NCBI GenBank assembly: GCA_905203555.1
Contig: CAJKWK010000013.1
Span: forward strand, 1-54,664
From: an uncultured Lachnospiraceae bacterium
GTDB lineage: Bacteria; Bacillota; Clostridia; Lachnospirales; Lachnospiraceae
Length of the DNA: 54,664 nucleotides
Direction of reading: 5' to 3'
Positions 18,040-26,597 of this stretch are shown piece after piece; position 1 is the first letter of the stretch; each line of letters opens with the position of its first letter. The position numbers and the translations under genes were made by a program. The notes beneath the pieces were generated by a model. The model was given only the letters and a program-made list of their open reading frames with translations, made no database searches and was not told the origin of the DNA.

Positions 18040-19389
18040 ATGGGAAAGAAGGAAAAAGGGTCAATTGTAAAGCGAATGATGCTTGCAGTAGTATTAGGAT
18101 TTGTATGTGGATTTGCAATGCTTTTTCTTAGAGAGTTTTTGGCTGGGGAAGGAAAGAGCAGTTTATGGAAAATCATCGATGCATTATTGTTTCAGGATAT
18201 TGTTGCTGCCAAGGGGATTGAAGGTATTGGATTGTTCTTTATTGTTGGACAACTGTTTATGCGAGGTTTGCAGTTGGCAATTGTTCCTCTGGTACTTACC
18301 TCTTTGAGTTTAGCATTGTGTAGTCTCGCAAATCCAGAACGTTTAGGAAAAATTGCGGGAAAGACTTTTGTATCTTATCTGGCTTTTTATGCAACGGCTG
18401 CAGCACTTGCAGGAGCAGCAGCGTATTTCGTAAAGACGATGGGATGGTTTGATGTTAATTTGCCAAATCAGATGGTAACAGAAGCAGTTACGATGGAAGG
18501 GTATAATCCATTGGTAACTATTGTAAATGCGGTTCCATCAAACATCTTTGCAGCATTTTCTTCAAATAGTTCGATTTTATCAGTTGTAGTTATAGCAATT
18601 ATTTTAGGACTTTGCATGACTGCTATGGGAGAAAAGGCAGAGCCGTTGAAAAAGGTAATAAATAATTTGAATGATGTGGTCCAGATGTTTTTGAACTTTC
18701 TGATTAATAAGGTGGGACCGACAGCTATATTCTGTATGATTACGAGAACACTTGCGGTATATGGAATTGAGTATATTGGACCGACAATGGTATGGATCGT
18801 TACTACGATTGTTGTAAGCCTTGCCCTTGTGTTTACGATTTATCCGATTGGTATATTATTAACCACCAGATTAAATCCAATTCCTTTCGTGAAGAAGACG
18901 ATGAAAATAGGGCTTTTTGCAGCGGCTACAAATTCATCTGCGGCAACCCTTCCGTTAAATACAAAAACTTGTGTAGAGGAACTTGGATGTTCAGAAGAAA
19001 TCAGCAGTTTTGTACTTCCGACTGGAATGACAATAAATATGAACGGGACAACAGCGATGCACATGATTGCAATTACATTTATTGCTACTGCAGCAGGAAT
19101 TGATATCAAGCCATCTACATTGGTACTTGCAGCCTTTCTTTCCATCTGTACGGCAATGGGAACTCCGGCGATTCCGGTAGCCGGCACAACGATGGTATAT
19201 GTTGTGATGACCGGTTTGGGACTCAGCTCAGAATTGTGTATGATAGGATATTCGCTGGTACTTGCCATGAATTATCTTCCGGGAATGGCGGTTATTACGT
19301 TGAATGTAATTGGAGATGCGGCTACAAATGTGATTGTTAATTTTAAAGAAGGGGTACTGAATAAAGAAAAATATAATTCACGTGTATAA
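18040..19389 (+). CDS. Dicarboxylate/amino acid:cation symporter (DAACS family)
   Basis: A 449-residue member of the GltP/DctA/SstT family with about eight membrane helices and two re-entrant loops. The serine-rich hairpin is seen as AATNSSAATLP and the TM7 cation motif as NMNGTTAMH. Such proteins import glutamate, aspartate, serine or C4-dicarboxylates with Na+ or H+. The ATG at 18040 is preferred because AGAGG lies 9 bases before it; the ATG at 17992 has no clear ribosome site. Its promoter matches that of the sugar operon, which is unusual for this family. The substrate remains unassigned. Confidence 0.85.
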   Translation: MGKKEKGSIVKRMMLAVVLGFVCGFAMLFLREFLAGEGKSSLWKIIDALLFQDIVAAKGIEGIGLFFIVGQLFMRGLQLAIVPLVLTSLSLALCSLANPERLGKIAGKTFVSYLAFYATAAALAGAAAYFVKTMGWFDVNLPNQMVTEAVTMEGYNPLVTIVNAVPSNIFAAFSSNSSILSVVVIAIILGLCMTAMGEKAEPLKKVINNLNDVVQMFLNFLINKVGPTAIFCMITRTLAVYGIEYIGPTMVWIVTTIVVSLALVFTIYPIGILLTTRLNPIPFVKKTMKIGLFAAATNSSAATLPLNTKTCVEELGCSEEISSFVLPTGMTINMNGTTAMHMIAITFIATAAGIDIKPSTLVLAAFLSICTAMGTPAIPVAGTTMVYVVMTGLGLSSELCMIGYSLVLAMNYLPGMAVITLNVIGDAATNVIVNFKEGVLNKEKYNSRV

Positions 19390-19433
19390 ATTTCATTGAT
19401 ATATACTCTCAACATAAGCATATTAGATACTAT

Positions 19434-19478
19434 ATCAATAGTGGGATGTGATTTAGAAAATCACATCCCACTATTGAT
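19434..19478. terminator. Long perfect hairpin between converging genes
   Basis: A 21-base perfect stem (19434-19454 with 19458-19478) with a 3-base loop. It lies between the symporter and the converging S1-domain gene. There is no T run on either strand, so it may act as a processing or stability structure, or as a weak terminator. Confidence 0.5.
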
Positions 19479-19511
19479 TGTAGAACTGAAAAATATAAGT
19501 GTTGTATTGAT

Positions 19512-20207
19512 TTAATCTAACTTGATGTTTTTAAATAAATCTCCAAGATTTGTTCCGATATTTTCAGCCTTCGGAATCTCTACTTTTTTAACAACTTCTT
19601 CTTCCACTTCTTCTAAAGCCTTCATGCTGAGGCTGATTTTACCGTCTTTGATGCCGATGACTTTCACCTGTACACTGTCACCTGTGTTTAATACATCAGA
19701 TGGCATTTTAATACGCTTATTGGAAATCTGGGAAACATGTACCAGTCCGGACAATCCGTTCTCTAATTTAATAAAAGCGCCATAGTTCTGGAGTGTTTCT
19801 ACAGTTCCGTTCATAACAGAACCAATCTTGATGCTTGCAATCAAGTCTTCCTGAGCTTTTTTCTCTTTTTCTTTGAGAATCTCACGAGCAGAGAGGATGA
19901 GTCGATTGTTTGCCTGGTCGACATCAATGACTCTGACTTCGATCTCTTTTAACAAATAGGTCTCCAGATCTTCTACATAGGAAAGGGAAAGCTTAGAAGC
20001 CGGGATAAAACCACGCAATCCTTCTACCATTGCAATTACACCGCCGTTTACAACGCCTTCGATTTTTACTGGAAGGATTGTTTTCTGCTCCATATAATCG
20101 ATCAAACGGTTCCAAGGATTGGCATCATCGAAATGATCTTCATAATCTGCCATACTTTCAACCGGTGTTTCAGTTGTCAATTCTTCTGTTTTTAATTCTT
20201 CACTCAT
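19512..20207 (-). CDS. S1 RNA-binding domain protein
   Basis: A 231-residue protein with two S1 domains. The first covers about residues 35-115 (VNGGVIAMVEGLRGFIPASKL, LILSARE) and the second about 125-200 (GTVETLQNYGAFIKLENGLSGLVHVSQIS, KISLSMKAL). It resembles a short RpsA-like protein of Firmicutes and probably binds mRNA or ribosomes. The first 30 residues are acidic and low-complexity. The start at 20207 follows GAGGTG at a proper distance; an upstream extension to 20267 has no ribosome site. It is transcribed divergently from the pyrophosphatase gene. Confidence 0.85.
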   Translation of the reverse strand: MSEELKTEELTTETPVESMADYEDHFDDANPWNRLIDYMEQKTILPVKIEGVVNGGVIAMVEGLRGFIPASKLSLSYVEDLETYLLKEIEVRVIDVDQANNRLILSAREILKEKEKKAQEDLIASIKIGSVMNGTVETLQNYGAFIKLENGLSGLVHVSQISNKRIKMPSDVLNTGDSVQVKVIGIKDGKISLSMKALEEVEEEVVKKVEIPKAENIGTNLGDLFKNIKLD

Positions 20208-20409
20208 TTTCGCACCTCGCATAATTCTTTTACTGTAATTGTAATACATATAGGTAAAGTATATCATAAATAGCGGGTGAAATGTAGTAAAGATTTGTTT
20301 TTATTTCAATAATTCGACAGAAGTAAAGAAAAGTGGGTTGACGAATTTTCAAAAAAATGGCAATCTAATATAGATAGGAAATCTTCTATTGCATAGTAAA
20401 GGAGAGATT

Positions 20410-22065
20410 ATGGAAAAGGGTGTTATAAACGATAAAATATATGTAGTCGGACATAAAAATCCGGATACAGATTCTATCTGTTCGGCGATTGCTTATGCGG
20501 ATCTGCGGACGAAGATAACCGGAGAGCTGCACAATGCGAGGCGTGCAGGACATTTGAATGAAGAGACGCAGTATGTACTTGATTTTTTTGATGTGAAAGC
20601 ACCTGCGCTTTTAACGGATCTAAGAGTTCAGGTTAAGGATGTGGCTCTGAGAGAACTGGATGGGATTAAAGGGTCTGTTTCGATTAAATCTGCCTGGGCT
20701 AAGATGAAGGAAGAAAGCATAAAAACGCTACCGGTTACTCGGAATGGGAAACTGGAAGGATTGATCACAATTGGAGATATTGCTACTTCTTATATGGATG
20801 TGTATGACAGCGGCATTCTTTCTCAGGCAAGGACTCAGTATCGCAATATTGCCAGTACTGTTGATGGGGAAGTATTGATTGGAAATGAACATAGCTATCT
20901 GTTAAAGGGAAAGGTTGGAATCATGTCTTCCAGCCGTAAGCAGGTCGCAGATTTCGTGAAGGAAAATGATCTGGTCATTATAGGAAACAGAATAGAGGCA
21001 CAGCAGCTGGCGGTAGATCTGAATGTAGGCTGTATGGTGATCTGCAGCAATACAGAGGTGCCGGAGCGGATTCTGGAGCAGGCGCGTGAAAAGGAAATTG
21101 TGATTATTACGACACCGCATGATACCTTTACGGTTGCTCGTCTGATCAATCAGAGTATTCCCGTACGGCAGTTTATGACAAAGAGAGAAAAGCTGATTGT
21201 ATTTAAAATGCGTGATTATGTAGATGATGTCAAGGACATCATGATGAAAATCCGGTATCGGGATTTCCCTGTTGTAGATAACAAAGGGAATTTCTTAGGA
21301 TTTATTTCCAGAAGACGACTGCTTAATTGTAGAAAGAAACAAGTTATTCTGGTGGATCATAACGAAAAGAATCAGGCGGTAGACGGGATTGAGCAGGCTG
21401 ACGTTCTGGAAATTATCGATCATCATCGTCTGAGCAGTATTGAGACAATGGCGCCTGTCTATTTCCGGAACCAGCCTGTGGGATGTACGGCGACAATCAT
21501 CTACCAGATGTATCAGGAAAATGCAATTAAGGTGCCGAAGACGATCGCAGGATTGTTGTGTTCTGCAATCATTTCGGATACATTGATGTTCCGTTCCCCG
21601 ACTTGCACACCGCTGGATGAAATGTCAGCAAGACAGCTGGCAGAGATTGCTGAGGTGGATATTGAGATGCTTGCGCAGGCAATGTTCCGTGCAGGAAGTA
21701 ATTTGAAGGGGAAGAGCGCCGAAGAGATCTGTTTCCTCGACTTCAAACAGTTTACAGTAGGAGAAACTGTATTTGGAGTCGGACAGGTGAATTCCATGAG
21801 TGCGGATGAATTAAAAGAGATTAAAAAGAAACTTGTACCGCATCTGGAAAAAGCACGCAAAAATCATAGCCTAAATATGATTTTCTTTATGCTGACAAAT
21901 ATTTTAACGGAATCTTCAGAGTTGATCTGTGCGGGACCCGAATCTCGTGAAAAGATTATCAGTGCGTTTGATTTGCGGCAGGAGATGGAAGAATTGCACT
22001 TAAAAGGTGTTGTCTCCAGAAAGAAACAGCTTGTACCTGCATTGGTAGAGGCTTTGCAGCAGTAG
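20410..22065 (+). CDS. Manganese-dependent (family II) inorganic pyrophosphatase with CBS-DRTGG insert
   Basis: A 551-residue DHH-family enzyme hydrolysing pyrophosphate to phosphate. The N-terminal metal site is GHKNPDTDS. A regulatory insert (about residues 65-305) holds CBS domains flanking a DRTGG domain. Then come LVDHNE and the DHH motif IIDHHRLSS, followed by the DHHA2 domain at the C terminus. CBS-containing members of this family are regulated by adenine nucleotides and diadenosine polyphosphates. AAAGGAGAG precedes the ATG at 20410. The length agrees with clostridial CBS-DRTGG pyrophosphatases. Confidence 0.92.
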   Translation: MEKGVINDKIYVVGHKNPDTDSICSAIAYADLRTKITGELHNARRAGHLNEETQYVLDFFDVKAPALLTDLRVQVKDVALRELDGIKGSVSIKSAWAKMKEESIKTLPVTRNGKLEGLITIGDIATSYMDVYDSGILSQARTQYRNIASTVDGEVLIGNEHSYLLKGKVGIMSSSRKQVADFVKENDLVIIGNRIEAQQLAVDLNVGCMVICSNTEVPERILEQAREKEIVIITTPHDTFTVARLINQSIPVRQFMTKREKLIVFKMRDYVDDVKDIMMKIRYRDFPVVDNKGNFLGFISRRRLLNCRKKQVILVDHNEKNQAVDGIEQADVLEIIDHHRLSSIETMAPVYFRNQPVGCTATIIYQMYQENAIKVPKTIAGLLCSAIISDTLMFRSPTCTPLDEMSARQLAEIAEVDIEMLAQAMFRAGSNLKGKSAEEICFLDFKQFTVGETVFGVGQVNSMSADELKEIKKKLVPHLEKARKNHSLNMIFFMLTNILTESSELICAGPESREKIISAFDLRQEMEELHLKGVVSRKKQLVPALVEALQQ

Positions 22066-22099
22066 AATCGTAAAAAAATAGTTGTATGCGAGGTAATTT

Positions 22100-22699
22100 A
22101 TGGGTAAAGAGATCTGGAAACCGGGCAATATGCTCTATCCCCTTCCGGCAGTGATGGTAAGTGCCGGAGATACAAAGGGGCAGACAAATATTTTGACTGT
22201 TGCGTGGACTGGAACGATATGTACCAATCCGGCAATGGTATATATTTCTGTAAGACCGGAGCGCTATTCCTATCAGATGATCAGGGAAACAAAAGAATTT
22301 GTGATCAACTTGACGACGGAAAAGCTGGCAAGAGCAACAGATTATTGCGGTGTAAGATCGGGGCGAGATGTAGATAAATGGAAAGAAATGAATCTACATG
22401 CAGAGAGAGCCTCGACACTTCAATATGCACCGATGATTGCGGAATCACCGGTTAATATCGAGTGTAAGGTTACAGAGATTAAAGAATTAGGCAGTCATCA
22501 TATGTTTTTGGCAGAGGTGACTGCGGTTCATGCAGATGAAACGTATATGAATGAAAATCACAAATTTGAACTGAATAAGACAGGATTGCTGGCTTATTCT
22601 CATGGAGAATATCTTGGATTGGGAAAATCAATCGGTACGTTTGGATACAGTGTGAAGAAAAAGAGTGGAAAGAAAAAGGGAAAGCGCTCGAAATCATAA
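22100..22699 (+). CDS. Flavin reductase family protein (FMN-binding split barrel)
   Basis: A 199-residue flavoredoxin-like protein. The split-barrel core is seen in NMLYPLPAVMVSAGD, NILTVAWTGTICTNPAMVYISVRPERYSY and FVINLTT. Relatives bind FMN and pass electrons to other proteins or reduce free flavin. The last 15 residues are very lysine-rich. It starts 34 bases after the pyrophosphatase gene and may share its transcript. The physiological partner is unknown. Confidence 0.87.
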   Translation: MGKEIWKPGNMLYPLPAVMVSAGDTKGQTNILTVAWTGTICTNPAMVYISVRPERYSYQMIRETKEFVINLTTEKLARATDYCGVRSGRDVDKWKEMNLHAERASTLQYAPMIAESPVNIECKVTEIKELGSHHMFLAEVTAVHADETYMNENHKFELNKTGLLAYSHGEYLGLGKSIGTFGYSVKKKSGKKKGKRSKS

Positions 22700-22735
22700 T
22701 GCCGGATGGCATAATAATATATCAATAGAAAATAG

Positions 22736-22786
22736 AAAATGGATATAATCAGTTTATGAAACGAATACTGATTATATCCATTTTTT
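22736..22786. terminator. Bidirectional intrinsic terminator
   Basis: A perfect 18-base stem (22736-22753 with 22767-22784) and a T run at 22781-22786. It lies between the flavin reductase gene and the converging galT gene. Confidence 0.85.
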
Positions 22787-22820
22787 GATGAAAATTATAT
22801 TCTATACAATATAAATTGTC

Positions 22821-24314
22821 CTACAAAACCGCGAGAAATCTTCGGAATGCATTCAATCCTTCCTCGGTGCACTTATATACTCCTGCGTCTTCCAGAACTT
22901 CACAAAATACTTTTCCGACTTCCTGCTGCAAAATGTTTTCTATAGTAGATGCATTGATGTTCTCATACTTTGGAAGGAATTCTTCTACCCAATCAGCATG
23001 CTTTTCGATAGATTCATTGGAACGAATATCCTTTCCGGTCAGAATATATTCTTTCAAAAGCTCCAATTCCTCTTTCAGTCTTGCAGGGAGAACAGCAAGT
23101 CCCATTACTTCGATCAGACCGATGTTCTCTTTTTTGATATGGTGCAAGTGGGCGTGCGGATGATAAACTCCGAGTGGATGTTCGTCTGTCGTGATGTTGT
23201 TGCGCAGTGTTAAATCCATTTCAAATAAGTCTCCGCGTTTTCTTGCGATCGGAGTAATCGTATTATGAGGTACTCCATCTGTTTCTGCAAAAATAAAAGC
23301 ATCTTCGTCAGTATAACTTCTCCAAGCCTTTAAAATATGGTCTGCAAGATCAATGATACGCTTTTCATCTTTACACTGCAGACGAATTACAGAAAGCGGC
23401 CACTTTACAATACCGGCTGTGACATCTTCAAATCCTGCTACAGTGAAGTTCTCGATAATCGGAGCTTTCGCCATAGCAAAAGTATAATGTCCTCCTTGGA
23501 AATGATCATGGCTTAAAATAGAGCCGCCGACAATCGGAAGGTCTGCATTGGAACCAAGAAAATAGTGTGGAAATTGCTTTACAAAATCAAACAGTTTGAT
23601 AAATGCATTTCGCTCAATCTTCATCGGTGTGTGTTCACCATTAAATACGATACAGTGTTCATTATAATAGACATAAGGAGAATACTGGAATCCCCAGGCG
23701 CTGTCATTGATCGTAATTGGAATGATCCGGTGATTTTCTCGTGCCGGGTGGTTGGTCCGTCCGGCATAGCCTTCGTTTTCCATACAGAGCTGACATTTTG
23801 GGTAACTTGCAGCAGCGGCATTGCGGGCGGCAGCGATTGCTTTTGGATCTTTTTCCGGTTTGGAAAGGTTGATCGTGATATCCAGTGTTCCGTATTTAGT
23901 ATCAACGGTCCACTTCATGTCCTTTTTGATACGGTAGCGACGGATATAATCACTGTCCTGACTGAGTTTATAATAAAATTCGGTTGCCTGTTCCGGAGAA
24001 ACTGCATACGCTTTCCAAAATCTTTCCTGAATCTGAGCCGGACGCGGCATCAGACAGTTCATGAGTTTTGTGTCAAATAAATCGCGATATGTAATGCTGT
24101 CTTCTATGATTCCGCGTTGGCAGGCTTCGTCAAGAAGTTCCTTCAAAATCTCTTCCAATACAAGTTCAGAAGGGTTGATTTCTACTTCTTCATAGGAATC
24201 TTCGTGGAAAAGATCTAAAAGAAGGTTGGTCGTGTAGATACGTTCACACTCCGGAGTGAGACCGGTCTGGATTCCGTATTCTACTAATTTTTTAATGTTT
24301 TTATATAAATTCAT
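22821..24314 (-). CDS. galT: UDP-glucose-hexose-1-phosphate uridylyltransferase, class II
   Basis: A 497-residue GalT of the Firmicutes type (class II, about 490-500 residues), which exchanges UMP between UDP-glucose and galactose 1-phosphate in the Leloir pathway. Recognisable segments include MPRPAQIQERFW, CQLCMENEGYAGRTNHPARENHR, LSHDHFQGGHYTFAMAKAP and HPHAHLHHIKKENIGLIEVM. It follows galK by 33 bases on the same strand and shares its promoter. galE is not in the window. Confidence 0.95.
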   Translation of the reverse strand: MNLYKNIKKLVEYGIQTGLTPECERIYTTNLLLDLFHEDSYEEVEINPSELVLEEILKELLDEACQRGIIEDSITYRDLFDTKLMNCLMPRPAQIQERFWKAYAVSPEQATEFYYKLSQDSDYIRRYRIKKDMKWTVDTKYGTLDITINLSKPEKDPKAIAAARNAAAASYPKCQLCMENEGYAGRTNHPARENHRIIPITINDSAWGFQYSPYVYYNEHCIVFNGEHTPMKIERNAFIKLFDFVKQFPHYFLGSNADLPIVGGSILSHDHFQGGHYTFAMAKAPIIENFTVAGFEDVTAGIVKWPLSVIRLQCKDEKRIIDLADHILKAWRSYTDEDAFIFAETDGVPHNTITPIARKRGDLFEMDLTLRNNITTDEHPLGVYHPHAHLHHIKKENIGLIEVMGLAVLPARLKEELELLKEYILTGKDIRSNESIEKHADWVEEFLPKYENINASTIENILQQEVGKVFCEVLEDAGVYKCTEEGLNAFRRFLAVL

Positions 24315-24347
24315 GATGTTAAACCTCCAAAAAAGTACGAAATACTT

Positions 24348-25517
24348 TTATGATAATTTTCCGGCACCGTCACCGATGTCTACAATGTAAAATTCAGCTT
24401 CATGGCCAACTTTTTCCATGTATGCTTTTCCGATAGTGGAAGTAAAGGTATCAACAGCGTCATTCTTCACGATGCTGACAGTACAGCCGCCAAAACCGCC
24501 GCCGGTAATACGGGAGCCGATAACGCCTGGGATCTTCCATGCCAGATCAACCAGAATATCAATCTCGTCACAGGATACTTCATAGTCGTCCCGAAGAGAG
24601 ATGTGAGACTGATTCATCAGTTCCCCGAATAAGGTAAGATCACCTTCCCGAAGAGCGGCAACTGCACGGATGGTGCGCTGGTTTTCCAGTACTGCATGTT
24701 TTGCACGTTTGAAACGGATCGGATCCTTGATTGCATCTTTATATTTGTAGAAACTGTCTTCGTCCAAATCTCCTAATGTTTCAATATCAGCTACTGTTTT
24801 TAATTCTGCAAGAGCATCTGTACATTCCTGGCGACGCTGGTTATAAGCAGAATCTACCAGACTGTGTTTCACCTTACTGTTGGTGATGATGATTTTGGCA
24901 TCTTCCAGAACAACCGGAGCATATTCGTAATTCAAAGTACTTGTATCAAGGAAAATGGCATTGTCCTTTTTTCCCATTGCAACGGCGAATTGATCCATGA
25001 TTCCACAGTTGCAGCCGTTGAAGTTATTTTCAGAATACTGTCCGTACAGCGCAATATCTGTCATGGTAACTTCCTCAATCTGGAATAAATCTTTTAAAAT
25101 AACACCGGTCAGAACTTCCAGAGATGCGGAAGAAGAGAGTCCGGAACCATTTGGAATATTTCCCCAGATCACCATATCAAATCCAAAATCAAAGGAGTAT
25201 CCTTTTTCGGTGAAAGCCCATACAACACCGAGCGGATAGTTTGCCCAGTTGTATTCTTCTTTATTTACAAGTTCATCCAGAGATGCCTCTACAACTCCGC
25301 ATCGATCCAGATTCATAGAGTAAAAATGAATCTTTCGGTCGTTACGCTTACGTGCTGCACCATAAGTACCGATGGTCAGAGCACATGGAAAGACATGACC
25401 GCCGTTATAATCTGTATGTTCACCGATCAGATTCACACGTCCCGGAGAAAAATAAAATTCTGCACCTTCGGAGTCGCCGAACAGTTCTGCAAATTTTGTG
25501 AACAGTTTTTCTTTCAT
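24348..25517 (-). CDS. galK: Galactokinase
   Basis: A 389-residue GHMP kinase that phosphorylates galactose at C1. The galactokinase signature PGRVNLIGEHTDYNGG lies near residue 30, the ATP loop GSGLSSSASLEVLTG near 135, and the third motif ITGGGFGGCTVSIV near the C terminus. The start at 25517 follows GTGAGGA; the upstream ATG at 25538 is less well placed. It is the first gene of galKT, facing an AraC-type regulator across a 201-base control region. Confidence 0.95.
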   Translation of the reverse strand: MKEKLFTKFAELFGDSEGAEFYFSPGRVNLIGEHTDYNGGHVFPCALTIGTYGAARKRNDRKIHFYSMNLDRCGVVEASLDELVNKEEYNWANYPLGVVWAFTEKGYSFDFGFDMVIWGNIPNGSGLSSSASLEVLTGVILKDLFQIEEVTMTDIALYGQYSENNFNGCNCGIMDQFAVAMGKKDNAIFLDTSTLNYEYAPVVLEDAKIIITNSKVKHSLVDSAYNQRRQECTDALAELKTVADIETLGDLDEDSFYKYKDAIKDPIRFKRAKHAVLENQRTIRAVAALREGDLTLFGELMNQSHISLRDDYEVSCDEIDILVDLAWKIPGVIGSRITGGGFGGCTVSIVKNDAVDTFTSTIGKAYMEKVGHEAEFYIVDIGDGAGKLS

Positions 25518-25599
25518 TTTTAAAATCCTCACTTTCATTTCTGTAGTCTGTCTGTTTATATATCCGGAGACAGCTCTGCGGATATACTCTATAGTATTA

Positions 25600-25628
25600 A
25601 TTATAAATTGTCCTAAATGGAATGTCTA
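25600..25628 (-). promoter_or_regulatory. Promoter of galKT
   Basis: On the minus strand, TAGACA (25628-25623) and a perfect TATAAT (25605-25600) are separated by 17 bases. A short hairpin (25559-25566 with 25579-25586) follows in the leader. Confidence 0.6.
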
Positions 25629-25659
25629 TAAAAAATACGTGCGTATATATGTAATTATG

Positions 25660-25688
25660 TTGCATGATGAAGAAACGAGAAGTATACT
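25660..25688 (+). promoter_or_regulatory. Promoter of AraC-type regulator
   Basis: TTGCAT (25660-25665) and TATACT (25683-25688) with a 17-base spacer, 30 bases before the start codon. It diverges from the galKT promoter. Confidence 0.55.
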
Positions 25689-25718
25689 GAAATGAGGAAG
25701 ATACAGGAGGGATGAAAA

Positions 25719-26576
25719 ATGGAAGGTGCGTATAAATATTCATATAAGGCAGGAGAAAATCTTCCAAATTCGTTATCGGTATATAATGTAGGACATCAGA
25801 AATGCGAGCCGGGGTATCAGTGGGGACCGGGGGTGAGAAATCACTACTGTATTCATCATATTATTTCGGGGAGCGGATTCTATGAGGTCAATGGACAAAA
25901 ATATGAGCTTACGGCGGGAGATACATTTGTTCTGTATCCGGACAGTGAGGTGAAATATTATGCGGATCTGGAAAAGCCATGGGAATATGCCTGGGTGGGA
26001 TTTAATGGAACGGATGCGGATTCGCTCATACTTGCTACTGATTTTTCCAGACAACAGCCCTTGATTCGGAAAGGAGTACTTCCTAAGAAAATGATTCAAA
26101 AGCAGCTGGAAACAATTTATAACCTGAAAGGAAATAATTATGAGTCTGCAGTTGCAATGACAGGTGCATTGTATACCTTGATTGCAACGTTTATGCATTA
26201 TGCAGTGAAAAAAGAAACGGTGAAAGACAGCCATATGGTTTATGTGGAAAAGGCATGTGCGTATATCGACACGAATTATTCGTATCCAATTACGATTGAA
26301 GATGTTGCAGACTATGTAGGAATCAGCAGAAGTCATCTGTTTCGTTCTTTTCAGATGTATCATCAGAAATCACCAAAAGAATATCTGACAGATTTTCGCA
26401 TAAAAAAAGCCCGTCACCTTTTGCGGGAGACGGGACTTTCTGTAGCGGCAATTGCATATTCCGTTGGTTTTGAAAATAATTTGTATTTTTCAAAAGCATT
26501 TAAAAGCAGAATGCATATGAGTCCATCGGAGTACCGGAGAGAACAGCAGATGATTCGTATGCATCAAAAAATATAA
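25719..26576 (+). CDS. AraC-family transcriptional regulator
   Basis: A 285-residue regulator. Residues about 20-110 form a cupin-type sugar-binding domain (HHIISGSGFYEVNG, LTAGDTFVLYP, WVGFNG). The last 100 residues carry two helix-turn-helix motifs (TIEDVADYVGISRSHLFRSF and SVAAIAYSVGFENNLYFSKAF) with the family ending SPSEYRRE. It is divergent from galKT, so the natural hypothesis is activation of galactose genes in response to galactose or an alpha-galactoside. A ribosome site AGGAGGG precedes the ATG. Confidence 0.88.
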   Translation: MEGAYKYSYKAGENLPNSLSVYNVGHQKCEPGYQWGPGVRNHYCIHHIISGSGFYEVNGQKYELTAGDTFVLYPDSEVKYYADLEKPWEYAWVGFNGTDADSLILATDFSRQQPLIRKGVLPKKMIQKQLETIYNLKGNNYESAVAMTGALYTLIATFMHYAVKKETVKDSHMVYVEKACAYIDTNYSYPITIEDVADYVGISRSHLFRSFQMYHQKSPKEYLTDFRIKKARHLLRETGLSVAAIAYSVGFENNLYFSKAFKSRMHMSPSEYRREQQMIRMHQKI

Positions 26577-26597
26577 CGAATGAGCGGTTCGTTTCTT

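Noticed and set aside
26407..26442. Hairpin with GCCCGTC / GACGGGAC inside the AraC-type gene
   Set aside because: It is within conserved coding sequence of the helix-turn-helix domain and has no T run.
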